Source of the DNA: Halococcus agarilyticus
GTDB lineage: Archaea; Halobacteriota; Halobacteria; Halobacteriales; Halococcaceae
NCBI RefSeq assembly: GCF_000334895.1
Contig: NZ_BAFM01000009.1
Span: 83,354-147,353, forward strand
Length of the DNA stretch: 64,000 nt
Direction of reading: 5' to 3'
A model generated the notes under the pieces. That model did not search any database. It was not told the origin of the DNA and saw only the letters and a list, made by a program, of their open reading frames with translations. Within the stretch, counting starts at the first letter, position 1. The number at the start of each line of letters is the position of its first letter. Below, piece by piece: positions 33,121 to 40,265 of this stretch. The position numbers and the translations under genes are program-made.

Positions 33121-33438
33121 ATGGCACAGCAGACCGCCCGTATCGTGACGGACGAGGCCGTGATGGGCGGGGAGCCGCGCATCGAGGGCCACCGCATCAG
33201 CGTCCGTCAGGTCGCCGATTGGGTCGAGAAGGGCGACCTGTCGGCGAAAACCGTCGCCGACCGCTACGCCCTCGACATCGCGGATGTCTACCGCGCGCTG
33301 ACGTACTACCACGAACACCCTGACGAGATGACCGCGGTGCGCCGCCGCCGTCGGGAGCAGATACGCGCCGCACGGAAGCGCGGGATGAAGACGCTCGGCG
33401 AACTCCGCGAGGAGGCAGCCGAGGCCGACGACGAGTGA
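33121..33438 (+). CDS. DUF433 antitoxin-like protein
   Basis: Protein of 105 residues. The DUF433 core is residues ~5-60: ARIVTDEAVMGGEPRIEGHRISVRQV (broken here by its GGEPRI turn and GHRISV strand) leads to a helix-turn-helix-like VADRYALDIADVYRALTYY. The charged C-terminus is helical (RRRRREQIRAARKRG). Such proteins pair with DUF5615 PIN-like toxins; here the toxin ATG follows the TGA with no gap. It probably binds the toxin and its own promoter. Confidence 0.85.
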   Translation: MAQQTARIVTDEAVMGGEPRIEGHRISVRQVADWVEKGDLSAKTVADRYALDIADVYRALTYYHEHPDEMTAVRRRRREQIRAARKRGMKTLGELREEAAEADDE

Positions 33439-33777
33439 ATGGCCTACCGGGTCCTCTGTGACGAGAACGTCGACCCACAGACAGTCCAGTATCTGGGACG
33501 CGATGGCCACGAGGCGGCACACGTCGGTACAGCGCTCCCGCTGAGCGTGGGCGACGACGAAATCGCGGCACACGCCCGGGAAAACGGGTACGTGGTCCTC
33601 ACCAACGATACCGACTTCCTCGGCCCGTCGGTGTATCCGGACGTGACGGTGCTGCTGTACACGGACCACCGGGCGTCGGCGCACGAACTCGCAGCGATGG
33701 TCTCGGAGCTCACAACGTACTATCCCTCGCAGGACGACTTGCCGCGCGAGAACTACCCCTCGGGGAAGACGGACTGA
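33439..33777 (+). CDS. DUF5615 PIN-like toxin
   Basis: Predicted RNase toxin of 112 residues. YRVLCDENVDPQTV gives the first acid of a PIN-like fold, VVLTNDTDFLG supplies the central Asp pair, and VTVLLYTDH the last strand. The neighbour encodes the cognate DUF433 protein. Together they look like an intact type II toxin-antitoxin module. Target RNA unknown. Confidence 0.83.
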   Translation: MAYRVLCDENVDPQTVQYLGRDGHEAAHVGTALPLSVGDDEIAAHARENGYVVLTNDTDFLGPSVYPDVTVLLYTDHRASAHELAAMVSELTTYYPSQDDLPRENYPSGKTD

Positions 33778-33849
33778 ACCGCCCCCGCGGCCCTCCCAGC
33801 AATCGATGGGTTCGCCGGAAACTACCGAAACGACCCACAACCGACCCGA

Positions 33850-34818
33850 TCAGACTTCGGGCGGCTCGCCGCCGAACGCCTCGATCAGCGCGGGCACCAC
33901 GTCGAAGAGGTCGTCGACGATCCCGTAGTCCGCGAGGTCGTAGATCGGCGCGTTCGGGTCGGTGTTGATCGCGACGATCGTCTCCGCGCCCTTCATCCCG
34001 GCGACGTGCTGGACAGCGCCGGAGATTCCGATCGCGATGTAGACCTCGGGCGTGACCTGCTTCCCCGACTGACCGACCTGACGGTTCTTCGGGAGCCACC
34101 CGTTGTCGACGATCGGGCGCGACGAGGACAGCGTCGCGTCGAGCGTGTCCGCGAGCGCCTCGACCAGCGCGATGTTCTCCTCCTCCTCGATCCCCCGGCC
34201 GACCGAGACCAGCACCTCGGCCTCGGTGATGTCGACGTCCCCGCCGCCGACCTCCTGAAAGCCCGTCACCGTCGAACGCACCGCCGACTCGTCGATCTCG
34301 GCGTCGAACTCCCGAACGTCGGCCCCGTTGGTGCCCTCGGCGGGCGGCCACTCGCCGGGCCGGACCGTCACGGCGGCGCGGTCGGCGTCGACTTCGACTA
34401 CCGTTTCGACCTTCGAGCCGTACTTCTCGCGAGTCACCGACAGGACGCCGTCGCTCTCGATGTCGATCGCGTCGGTCACGAGCGGGAGCGAGAGTCGGTT
34501 GGCGACCGCGGGCGCGTAATCCAGCCCGTTGACCGAGTTCGGCATGAGCAGGACATCCGGTTCGACCTCGTCGTAGAGCGCGGCGACCGCCTGGGTGTAG
34601 ACATCGTGGTTGAACTCCTCGCCTTCGTCGACCGTGTGGACGACGTCGACGCCCTCGCGGTCGAGCCGATCGGCGAATTCCCCTACTTCGCCGCCGATCA
34701 CGGCGAGGTGGAGGTCGCCATCGGTGGCGTCGGCGAGTTCGCGACCCGCGGTGGCGAGTTCGAAGCTCACGTCACGCAGCTCGCCGCGGCGGTGTTCGGC
34801 GATGGCGAGCACGCTCAT
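33850..34818 (-). CDS. etfA: Electron transfer flavoprotein alpha subunit
   Basis: FAD-binding subunit of ETF, 322 residues; moves electrons from acyl-CoA or other dehydrogenases to the quinone pool. The C-terminal FAD domain has the signature LSSSRPIVDNGWLPKNRQVG, then QSGKQVTPEVYIAIGISGA and INTDPNAPIYDLADYGIV. N-terminal Rossmann-like half is typical. Its ATG overlaps the etfB stop (ATGA), so the subunits are made together. Confidence 0.93.
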   Translation of the reverse strand: MSVLAIAEHRRGELRDVSFELATAGRELADATDGDLHLAVIGGEVGEFADRLDREGVDVVHTVDEGEEFNHDVYTQAVAALYDEVEPDVLLMPNSVNGLDYAPAVANRLSLPLVTDAIDIESDGVLSVTREKYGSKVETVVEVDADRAAVTVRPGEWPPAEGTNGADVREFDAEIDESAVRSTVTGFQEVGGGDVDITEAEVLVSVGRGIEEEENIALVEALADTLDATLSSSRPIVDNGWLPKNRQVGQSGKQVTPEVYIAIGISGAVQHVAGMKGAETIVAINTDPNAPIYDLADYGIVDDLFDVVPALIEAFGGEPPEV

Positions 34819-35609
34819 CCCTCGACCACCCCCTTGTCGCGGAGGAGATCAGCCAACTGGTCGGCCTCCTCGTCGGGACTGCCCTCGAACACCGTCGCGT
34901 CGCTCTCGGTTTCGGGCTCGTAGAGCTGGGTGAGCGTGATCGGACTCTCGGTCACCGATGCGTCGAGGCCGATGTCCGCGAGGTCCTCGGGCGCGATCTC
35001 CTTCGATTGGGCCTGACGGATTCCCCGCAGGCTGGCGTAGCGGGGCTCGTTGATCCCGGTCTGAATGGTGAGCACCGCGGGGAGTTCGACGTCGGTCAGC
35101 TCCTCGACGCCGCCTTCGAGTTCGCGGTGAACCGAGGCGACGTCGCCACCGGGTTCGAGATCGAGATCGTTGACGACCGCGGCCCACTCGAAGCCGATCT
35201 CGTCGGCGAGCGAGACGCCGGTGGCCCCGAAGGCGTCGTCGTTCGACTGGACGCCCGCGAGCACGAGGTCGGGGTCTTCGTCCTCGGCGACCGCCGCGAG
35301 GATATCGGCCTTGGTCTCGACGCCGAGCTGTCCTTCCCCTTCGAGCGCGTCGTCCCAGACCCGGATCGCGCGGTCGACGCCCTTCGCGAGCCCCATCCGG
35401 ATGGTCTCCTCGCTCCGCTCGGGGCCGATCGTGACCGAGACGACCTCGACGTCCTCACCCGCCTCCTGGAGCTGGACGCCCGCCTCGATGGCGTAGTCGT
35501 CCCACTCGTTGAGGTCGTAGTCGAGGTATTGCTCGGCGACTGCCAACCCATCAATCTCGAAGTCGTCCTCGACCTCGGCCACCTCGGTTACCGCGATGAG
35601 GATCTTCAT
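34815..35609 (-). CDS. etfB: Electron transfer flavoprotein beta subunit
   Basis: AMP-binding ETF partner, 264 residues. MKILIAVTEVAEVED starts the fold; LNEWDDYAIEAGVQL and LVLAGVQSNDDAFGATG are family motifs, the second contacting AMP. Start 35609 is the first Met matching homologues; an in-frame upstream Met has unrelated sequence. TATA-like GTTAACAT lies 27 nt upstream. Transcribed as etfB-etfA. A thiolase elsewhere in the window (5803) fits the same fatty-acid pathway. Confidence 0.92.
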   Translation of the reverse strand: MKILIAVTEVAEVEDDFEIDGLAVAEQYLDYDLNEWDDYAIEAGVQLQEAGEDVEVVSVTIGPERSEETIRMGLAKGVDRAIRVWDDALEGEGQLGVETKADILAAVAEDEDPDLVLAGVQSNDDAFGATGVSLADEIGFEWAAVVNDLDLEPGGDVASVHRELEGGVEELTDVELPAVLTIQTGINEPRYASLRGIRQAQSKEIAPEDLADIGLDASVTESPITLTQLYEPETESDATVFEGSPDEEADQLADLLRDKGVVEG

Positions 35610-35632
35610 CGGGCGGGAGTCGCCGCCCGCGA

Positions 35633-35640
35633 ATGTTAAC
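35633..35640 (-). promoter_or_regulatory. TATA box of etfBA
   Basis: Minus-strand GTTAACAT, 27 nt before the etfB ATG. Confidence 0.5.
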
Positions 35641-35653
35641 GGTTCCGAAAGCG

Positions 35654-36838
35654 TCAAACCCTCTCATCGTCGCGATCGGGCAGGCTGATGAGGTTCTCCC
35701 GGCCGATCCGGAGCTTCTCGATTCTGCCCGTATCGTCCATCGCCGACAGGAGCTGGGACACCTTCGCGTTCGACCAGCCGGTCTCGTCGACGATCGAGGC
35801 CTGCTTCATCCGACCGTCGTTGTGTTCGAGGAGTCGCTCGACGCGCTCCTCGTCGGAGAGGAGTTCGTCGTCGGGCGGTTCGCTCGCGGTCGTCTCGGGT
35901 TCTACTGTCGATCCCGCACCCGCCGTGGCTGGCGTCGCTTCGGGATCGGCGTCGGCCGTGTCGGGTGCGCGGGGCGTGCTTCCGTCCGCCGACCGTCCAT
36001 CGTCGTCCGGCTCGCGTCGCGTCCACGTGTACATCCCGACGATCACGATCCCTGCCCCGAGCACGACCGCTCCCGCGCCGAACACGAGCGGCGGCACCGA
36101 CGCGAGCGGCCCCGGACCGTCGGCGTTGCCGTCGCTTCCGCCGTTTCCGTCGTTCCCGCTTCCGTCGTCGGTACCGTTGGCGCTCGGTGACCGGATCGGC
36201 GGACCGCTGCGCTCGTAGATCACCCGTGGTTCTCCCGGTTCGAACGATTCCGGGCCGTTCCACCGGAGCGTACGATTCGTGTAGCCGATCGGCGAGGTGT
36301 CGATGGTGTACCCCCGCGGGGTTTCGACGAGCAGCGTCTGCCCGTCGGTGAGGTGGGGAAGCCACGTGCCTCGGGTGGTGTTGAACGCGTCGCCGACGAC
36401 GAGTCGGTCGCCGCTCTGCCGCGCGAACGCCGTCCACGTGAACCCGACGACCAGCCGTCCGGTGCCGTTGTCGCTCCCGTTCTCGCCGACGATAGTCGCG
36501 TTCCGTCCGGTCGCCGTGACGTTCATCGGGCGGCCGGTCGCGTTGGTCGCCGCGGCCGCCGCCTGCTCGAACGTCGCCACTTCGACGCCGGCCCGTCCCT
36601 CCTCGAACTCCCGTGCGAGCGCTCTGAACGCCGCGGTGTCGTTCCTGTCGCGGAGAGTGAACTCGGTCACGATCCGGAACCGTGCGTCGCCGTCCGGGCG
36701 CGGCTGGATGGTGATCGTCGTGGTAGCCTCGGTGCTGTTCGCCGCCTCGCCCGCGTCCGTCCCGGGCTGGCCGAGCGCGACCGCCGGCCCGACGGCGGCG
36801 ACGACGAGGAGCGCGCACAGCACCGCCCGAAGGCGCAT
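35654..36838 (-). CDS. Membrane-anchored HTH protein with extracellular sensor domain
   Basis: Protein of 394 residues with inverted one-component receptor layout. Signal peptide (MRLRAVLCALLVVAAVGPAVALG), an extracellular beta-rich domain of about 200 residues with several NxT/S sites, a transmembrane helix (VVLGAGIVIVGMYTW), a low-complexity linker, and a C-terminal winged helix (residues ~320-390: LLEHNDGRMKQASIVDETG then VSQLLSAMDDTGRI). I recall this as a haloarchaeal DUF7345/DUF7343-type regulator, from memory. A Met 13 codons upstream (36877) is an alternative start. It is divergent from the secreted protein at 36959. Confidence 0.75.
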   Translation of the reverse strand: MRLRAVLCALLVVAAVGPAVALGQPGTDAGEAANSTEATTTITIQPRPDGDARFRIVTEFTLRDRNDTAAFRALAREFEEGRAGVEVATFEQAAAAATNATGRPMNVTATGRNATIVGENGSDNGTGRLVVGFTWTAFARQSGDRLVVGDAFNTTRGTWLPHLTDGQTLLVETPRGYTIDTSPIGYTNRTLRWNGPESFEPGEPRVIYERSGPPIRSPSANGTDDGSGNDGNGGSDGNADGPGPLASVPPLVFGAGAVVLGAGIVIVGMYTWTRREPDDDGRSADGSTPRAPDTADADPEATPATAGAGSTVEPETTASEPPDDELLSDEERVERLLEHNDGRMKQASIVDETGWSNAKVSQLLSAMDDTGRIEKLRIGRENLISLPDRDDERV

Positions 36839-36926
36839 GCCGAACCCTCCTCGGGCCGACACGAAAACCCTTTTCATCCCCTGGACGCCCGTGGATGGCG
36901 AGTTTCGACGGCGGTTTCGCCGGGGA

Positions 36927-36934
36927 TTTAATAC
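36927..36934 (+). promoter_or_regulatory. TATA box of the secreted protein at 36959
   Basis: TTTAATAC, about 29 nt before ATG 36959, in the 120-nt divergent region shared with the membrane HTH gene. Confidence 0.55.
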
Positions 36935-36958
36935 TCCCAGGGACGGAGGATCCACGCA

Positions 36959-38266
36959 ATGCGCCGTGCGCTCGCGCTCGCGCTCGCACTCTGCTGTGTC
37001 CTCGCGCCGGTCGCGCTCGGGGCTCCGGCCTCGCGGCCGACGGACGGAGCACCCGTCGGCTCGGCCGCACCGCAGCCGGCGACCGACACGACCTCGTTCC
37101 TCCGGGCCTCGTCCGGCTCGATCGAGACCGCGGCGCACCGGGATGCCGCGATCGACGTGTCGGGGACGCTCGCGATCGAGACCACGCGCCTCGACGGGCG
37201 GTTCCGACGGCAGGTCCTCGACGAGCGGTTCTCGGCCACCGACTCCGTGGCGGCTCGCCGCGAGCGGATCGAGGCGGTCGCCACCCGCATCGACGCGCGG
37301 ATCGCGACGCTCACCGAGCGCCAGGCCACGACGGTCACGGCGTACAACAACGGTTCGCTGTCCGGCCACGAGTTCCTCCGCGATCTCGCCCGCATCGACG
37401 CCACGGCCGCCCGGATCGAGGCGTCGGTCGGTCGTCTCGCCGAGCTCGCGGACCAGTCGTCGATCGCGGGCCTGCCGGCGGACAGCTGGGCGCGGAACCG
37501 GGCGCTCCGCCTCGATCCGCTCCGTGGTCCGGTCCGCACGCGTATCGCCAGTGCGCTCCGGGGCGAGAACACGGTTCCCGTCGACGACGACCTCCCCTCC
37601 GGCGTCGCCGCGGTCGGCACGGCCCGCGAGGAGCGTCTCGCGCCGCTGCTGGTGTACGTCGAGACGACGCCCGACGGGGTCGTGCTCGCGACCGTCGACG
37701 ACGAACAGTACTACCGCGAGGCGTACCTGCCTGGCGAGCGAAACGCCACCGGGGACGGCGTCGGCAACGCTACCGACGTGCGCGACCGGCGCGCGGCGCT
37801 GTACCCGTGGGCCGAGAACAACTCCGAGTTCAAGAGTCAACGCACCGTCCAGCGTGCGGGCATCTCGCGCTTCCGGTTCTCGCACGATCACGGCCGACTC
37901 ACGGCGTATCTCGATCAGGATTCGGGCGAGGTGTTCGCCGAACACCAGCGAAAGACCCTCTCGCGACTGCCGACGGCAGCGCCGGTGAACACCAGCGACG
38001 AAAGTCGACGGCTCGTCGTCAACCGCACCCACCCGTCCGGCCCGATGGAAGTCTCGCTCACTTCCGAGAGCGGCACACCGCTCGACGGCACCGTCAGAAT
38101 CGGCAACCGCTCGATCGGCGACACCGGCCGTGACGGTCGGCTGTGGACGGTCGCCCCGCGCGGGAACGTCACGATCACCGCGCGCGTGAACGGTTCGACC
38201 ATGCGGATCGAGACGAGCGCCGCCGTGGCGAACCGGACGAGACTCGCCACCCCCGTATCGCCGTAG
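36959..38266 (+). CDS. Secreted haloarchaeal protein (DUF7094-like)
   Basis: Exported protein of 435 residues: signal peptide (MRRALALALALCCVLAPVALG), a helical Arg/Glu/Ala-rich domain to residue ~180, then beta-rich sequence including PLLVYVETTPDGVVL, and a C-terminal Ig-like or carboxypeptidase-regulatory-like segment (residues ~355-430: VSLTSESGTPLDGTVRIGN). No membrane anchor is visible. I recall DUF7094/7096-type proteins beside such HTH genes in haloarchaea. Divergent pairing with the membrane HTH receptor suggests shared regulation or a ligand-receptor relation. Confidence 0.65.
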   Translation: MRRALALALALCCVLAPVALGAPASRPTDGAPVGSAAPQPATDTTSFLRASSGSIETAAHRDAAIDVSGTLAIETTRLDGRFRRQVLDERFSATDSVAARRERIEAVATRIDARIATLTERQATTVTAYNNGSLSGHEFLRDLARIDATAARIEASVGRLAELADQSSIAGLPADSWARNRALRLDPLRGPVRTRIASALRGENTVPVDDDLPSGVAAVGTAREERLAPLLVYVETTPDGVVLATVDDEQYYREAYLPGERNATGDGVGNATDVRDRRAALYPWAENNSEFKSQRTVQRAGISRFRFSHDHGRLTAYLDQDSGEVFAEHQRKTLSRLPTAAPVNTSDESRRLVVNRTHPSGPMEVSLTSESGTPLDGTVRIGNRSIGDTGRDGRLWTVAPRGNVTITARVNGSTMRIETSAAVANRTRLATPVSP

Positions 38267-38316
38267 CCACCTACACGGGCGAATATTGAAGTACGAAACC
38301 GTGACCACCGCGTGGC

Positions 38317-38763
38317 GTGTCACGCCGTGCAGTCGCCCCGGTGGTCGGCGTCGTCCTCATGCTCGCCGTCATGGTTGCCCTCGCCGGCGTCGTCGGGGTC
38401 GGCGGGCAGACGGAGGACGTGCCGACGGCCACGATCACTGCCGAATCCAAAGACGATAGAAATGAGATATTTCTCACACACCGAAGCGGCAATACGCTCG
38501 ATGTGACTCAACTCACCGTCCGAATCTTCGTCGACGGAAAACCACTCGAACACCAACCTGACGTTCCGTTTTTTAGTGAAACGGGGTTCGTGCATGGAAC
38601 GACGGGGCCGTTTCATCCGGACAATGACCACCAGTGGACCGCCGGTGAAACTGCCCGTTTCGAAATCGCCAGTACGACGAACTCACCACAACCGAAAGCG
38701 GGGTCACGTGTGACTGTAAAAATCTACACCAACGGAACGGTGGTTGCGACGGCGCGAGTGTAG
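38317..38763 (+). CDS. Type IV pilin-like protein
   Basis: Archaeal pilin of 148 residues. GTG start, then SRRAVAPVVGVVLMLAVMVALAGVVG: a class III signal peptide with cleavage before the hydrophobic helix, as in haloarchaeal PilA-type proteins. The extracellular part is beta-rich and ends TNGTVVATARV. The stretch 38440-38740 is clearly poorer in G+C, with codons such as AGA, ATA and AAA, than its neighbours. TATA-like AATATTG lies about 32 nt upstream. It stands alone; a repeat copy follows closely. Confidence 0.8.
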   Translation: MSRRAVAPVVGVVLMLAVMVALAGVVGVGGQTEDVPTATITAESKDDRNEIFLTHRSGNTLDVTQLTVRIFVDGKPLEHQPDVPFFSETGFVHGTTGPFHPDNDHQWTAGETARFEIASTTNSPQPKAGSRVTVKIYTNGTVVATARV

Positions 38764-38805
38764 TAGTGCTGTCGCTGATCGGGAACCCGTCCGAAGTCGC
38801 GGAGC

Positions 38806-38920
38806 GGTGGCGCGCGGGAGCGCGCTTCGCGCGCGACTCGTGCGAGGGATGAGTGAGCGACCGTGGGGAGCGAGCGAATCAGCTGGGGAGGGTGTGGCTT
38901 GCGGTCTCTCGTTTGCGTCG
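38806..38920 (-). repeat. Type-3 mosaic repeat, inverted copy left of the methyltransferase
   Basis: Reading the reverse strand, it matches 39711-39823 over about 115 bases: CGCAAACGAGA, ACCGCAAGCCACACCCTCCCCAG, ATTCGCTCG, TCATCCCTCGCACGAGTCGCGC and GCGCTCCCGCGCGCCA in the same order. The variable slot holds a 6-bp palindrome (38820-38834). The stretch 38764-38995 holds no gene. Confidence 0.75.
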
Positions 38921-38995
38921 GGAGAAGGACGGACGAATCAGCACCGAGGTCGTCATCTCCAATCAATGAGTCATAACGACACTCGACTGATCCAC

Positions 38996-39616
38996 CTACT
39001 CGGGAGCGTGAGCGATCGTCGTGATCGCCCGCGGGCTGCCGGGTCGCGCCTGCTGGATGTGGTGTTCGAACCGTTCGAACCCGGCGGCGTCGAACATCCG
39101 GTCGGCCTCCTCTTCGTCGTAAAACAGCATGATCGCGTCGGCGACCCGTTCGAACACCGAGGAATCCGGCGCGTCGGGGCCGACCACGAGCACGCCGCCG
39201 CCGGGCGCGACCACCCGGCGGAACTCACGAAGAGCGGCGACCGGGTCGGGCCAGTACTCGATCGAGCCCGACGACCAGACCGCGTCGAAGGCGTCGTCGG
39301 CGAAGGGAAGCCGCTCGGCGTCGCCACGGTAGAACCGTATCTGGTCGGTCTTCCCGAACTTCGCCCACGCGCGTTCGAGCTGGTGACGGCTCTGATCGAG
39401 CCCGTGGACTCGCTCCGTGCGTTCGAGCAGCCCCTCCGTGGCGAAGCCCGTGCCACAGCCCACGTCGAGCACCCGGTCGTCCGCCTGAGGGTCGAGCAGC
39501 TCGATCGCTTCGGTCCGCATCGCCTCGTTCCAGACGAACGGATTGATCCCGTCGTAGACCCGCGAGAGGTACTTGTAGAACACCTGCGCCCGCGACTTGT
39601 TTTCGAGCACTCCCAT
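38996..39616 (-). CDS. Class I SAM methyltransferase, quinone-biosynthesis type
   Basis: Protein of 206 residues. MGVLENKSRAQVFYKYL then SRVYDGINPFVWNEAMR is a conserved haloarchaeal opening related to MPBQ/menaquinone methyltransferases. Motif I is VLDVGCGTGFATEGLL, the acidic post-I is VHGLDQS, and GDAERLPFADDAFDAVWSSGSIEYW covers motifs II-III. Start ATG 39616 is chosen from homologue memory. TATA-like AGTTATG is about 28 nt upstream. The gene and its promoter are bracketed by an inverted repeat pair. The quinone substrate is inferred. Confidence 0.82.
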   Translation of the reverse strand: MGVLENKSRAQVFYKYLSRVYDGINPFVWNEAMRTEAIELLDPQADDRVLDVGCGTGFATEGLLERTERVHGLDQSRHQLERAWAKFGKTDQIRFYRGDAERLPFADDAFDAVWSSGSIEYWPDPVAALREFRRVVAPGGGVLVVGPDAPDSSVFERVADAIMLFYDEEEADRMFDAAGFERFEHHIQQARPGSPRAITTIAHAPE

Positions 39617-39710
39617 TGTCGCCGGATTCGGCCGCTGTCGGCATAACTCTGGGGATGTTCTTCGATAAATCCGTCCGAGAACGACCGTGAAGCGACGAGA
39701 CGACGAATCC

Positions 39711-39823
39711 CGAAGCAAACGAGACACCGCAAGCCACACCCTCCCCAGCCGATTCGCTCGGTCACTCCGTTCCCTCGCTCATCCCTCGCACGAGTCGCGC
39801 CTCCGGCGCTCCCGCGCGCCACC
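39711..39823 (+). repeat. Type-3 mosaic repeat, right copy
   Basis: Inverted partner of 38806-38920 and direct relative of 12707-12816. The slot after CGAGTC holds a 5-bp-arm palindrome, GCGCC/GGCGC with loop TCC (39797-39809). The gap 39617-39938 (between the methyltransferase and atpH) otherwise holds only promoter sequence. Confidence 0.75.
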
Positions 39824-39938
39824 ACTAGGCGTTGGAAGCGCGCGGTGTCGACGGTCGAACTCTCGATACGCCACCGACCGCCGGCGGTATTCGCAACTAC
39901 CAAATAGGCGCTCGCACAAGGGCCGTCCAGACAACAAC

Positions 39939-40265
39939 ATGGCGAGGCCAGAGGTTCTCGACCGAATCCAGGCGGCCGAGCGCGAGGCCGAGGAGATCGT
40001 CGAATCCGCCGAGAACGACCGTGAGGAGCGCATCGCCGAGGCCGAGCGCGAGGCCGAGGAGATCCGCGAGTCCGCCCGTGAAGAGGCCAACGAACTCGAA
40101 TCCGAGCGCCTCGATGCGGCGCGCGAGGAGATCGAGGCCGAGCGCGAGGCGATCCTCGAATCGGGTGCACAAGAGCGCGAACAGCTCGAATCGCGCGCGA
40201 GGGAGAACGTCGACGACGTGGCCGACTACGTCGTCGAGGAGTTCATCGAGGAAGTGCATGCTTAG
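39939..40265 (+). CDS. atpH: A-type ATP synthase subunit H
   Basis: Peripheral-stalk subunit of 108 residues that pairs with subunit E. The whole chain is a right-handed-type coiled coil of Glu/Arg/Ala heptads (AEREAEEIVES, AREEANELESERLDAA) ending in a short YVVEEFIEEV. It opens the atpHIKECFABD operon. Start MARPEVLDRIQAAER at 39939; its end overlaps the atpI start by 8 nt. Confidence 0.88.
   Translation: MARPEVLDRIQAAEREAEEIVESAENDREERIAEAEREAEEIRESAREEANELESERLDAAREEIEAEREAILESGAQEREQLESRARENVDDVADYVVEEFIEEVHA

Noticed and set aside
35654..38323. 889-codon version of the membrane HTH protein
   Set aside because: The extension is antisense to the secreted protein at 36959; the signal peptide marks the start at 36838.
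39687..40265. 192-codon version of AtpH
   Set aside because: The first ~84 codons translate the type-3 repeat; the family begins at MARPEVLDRIQ.
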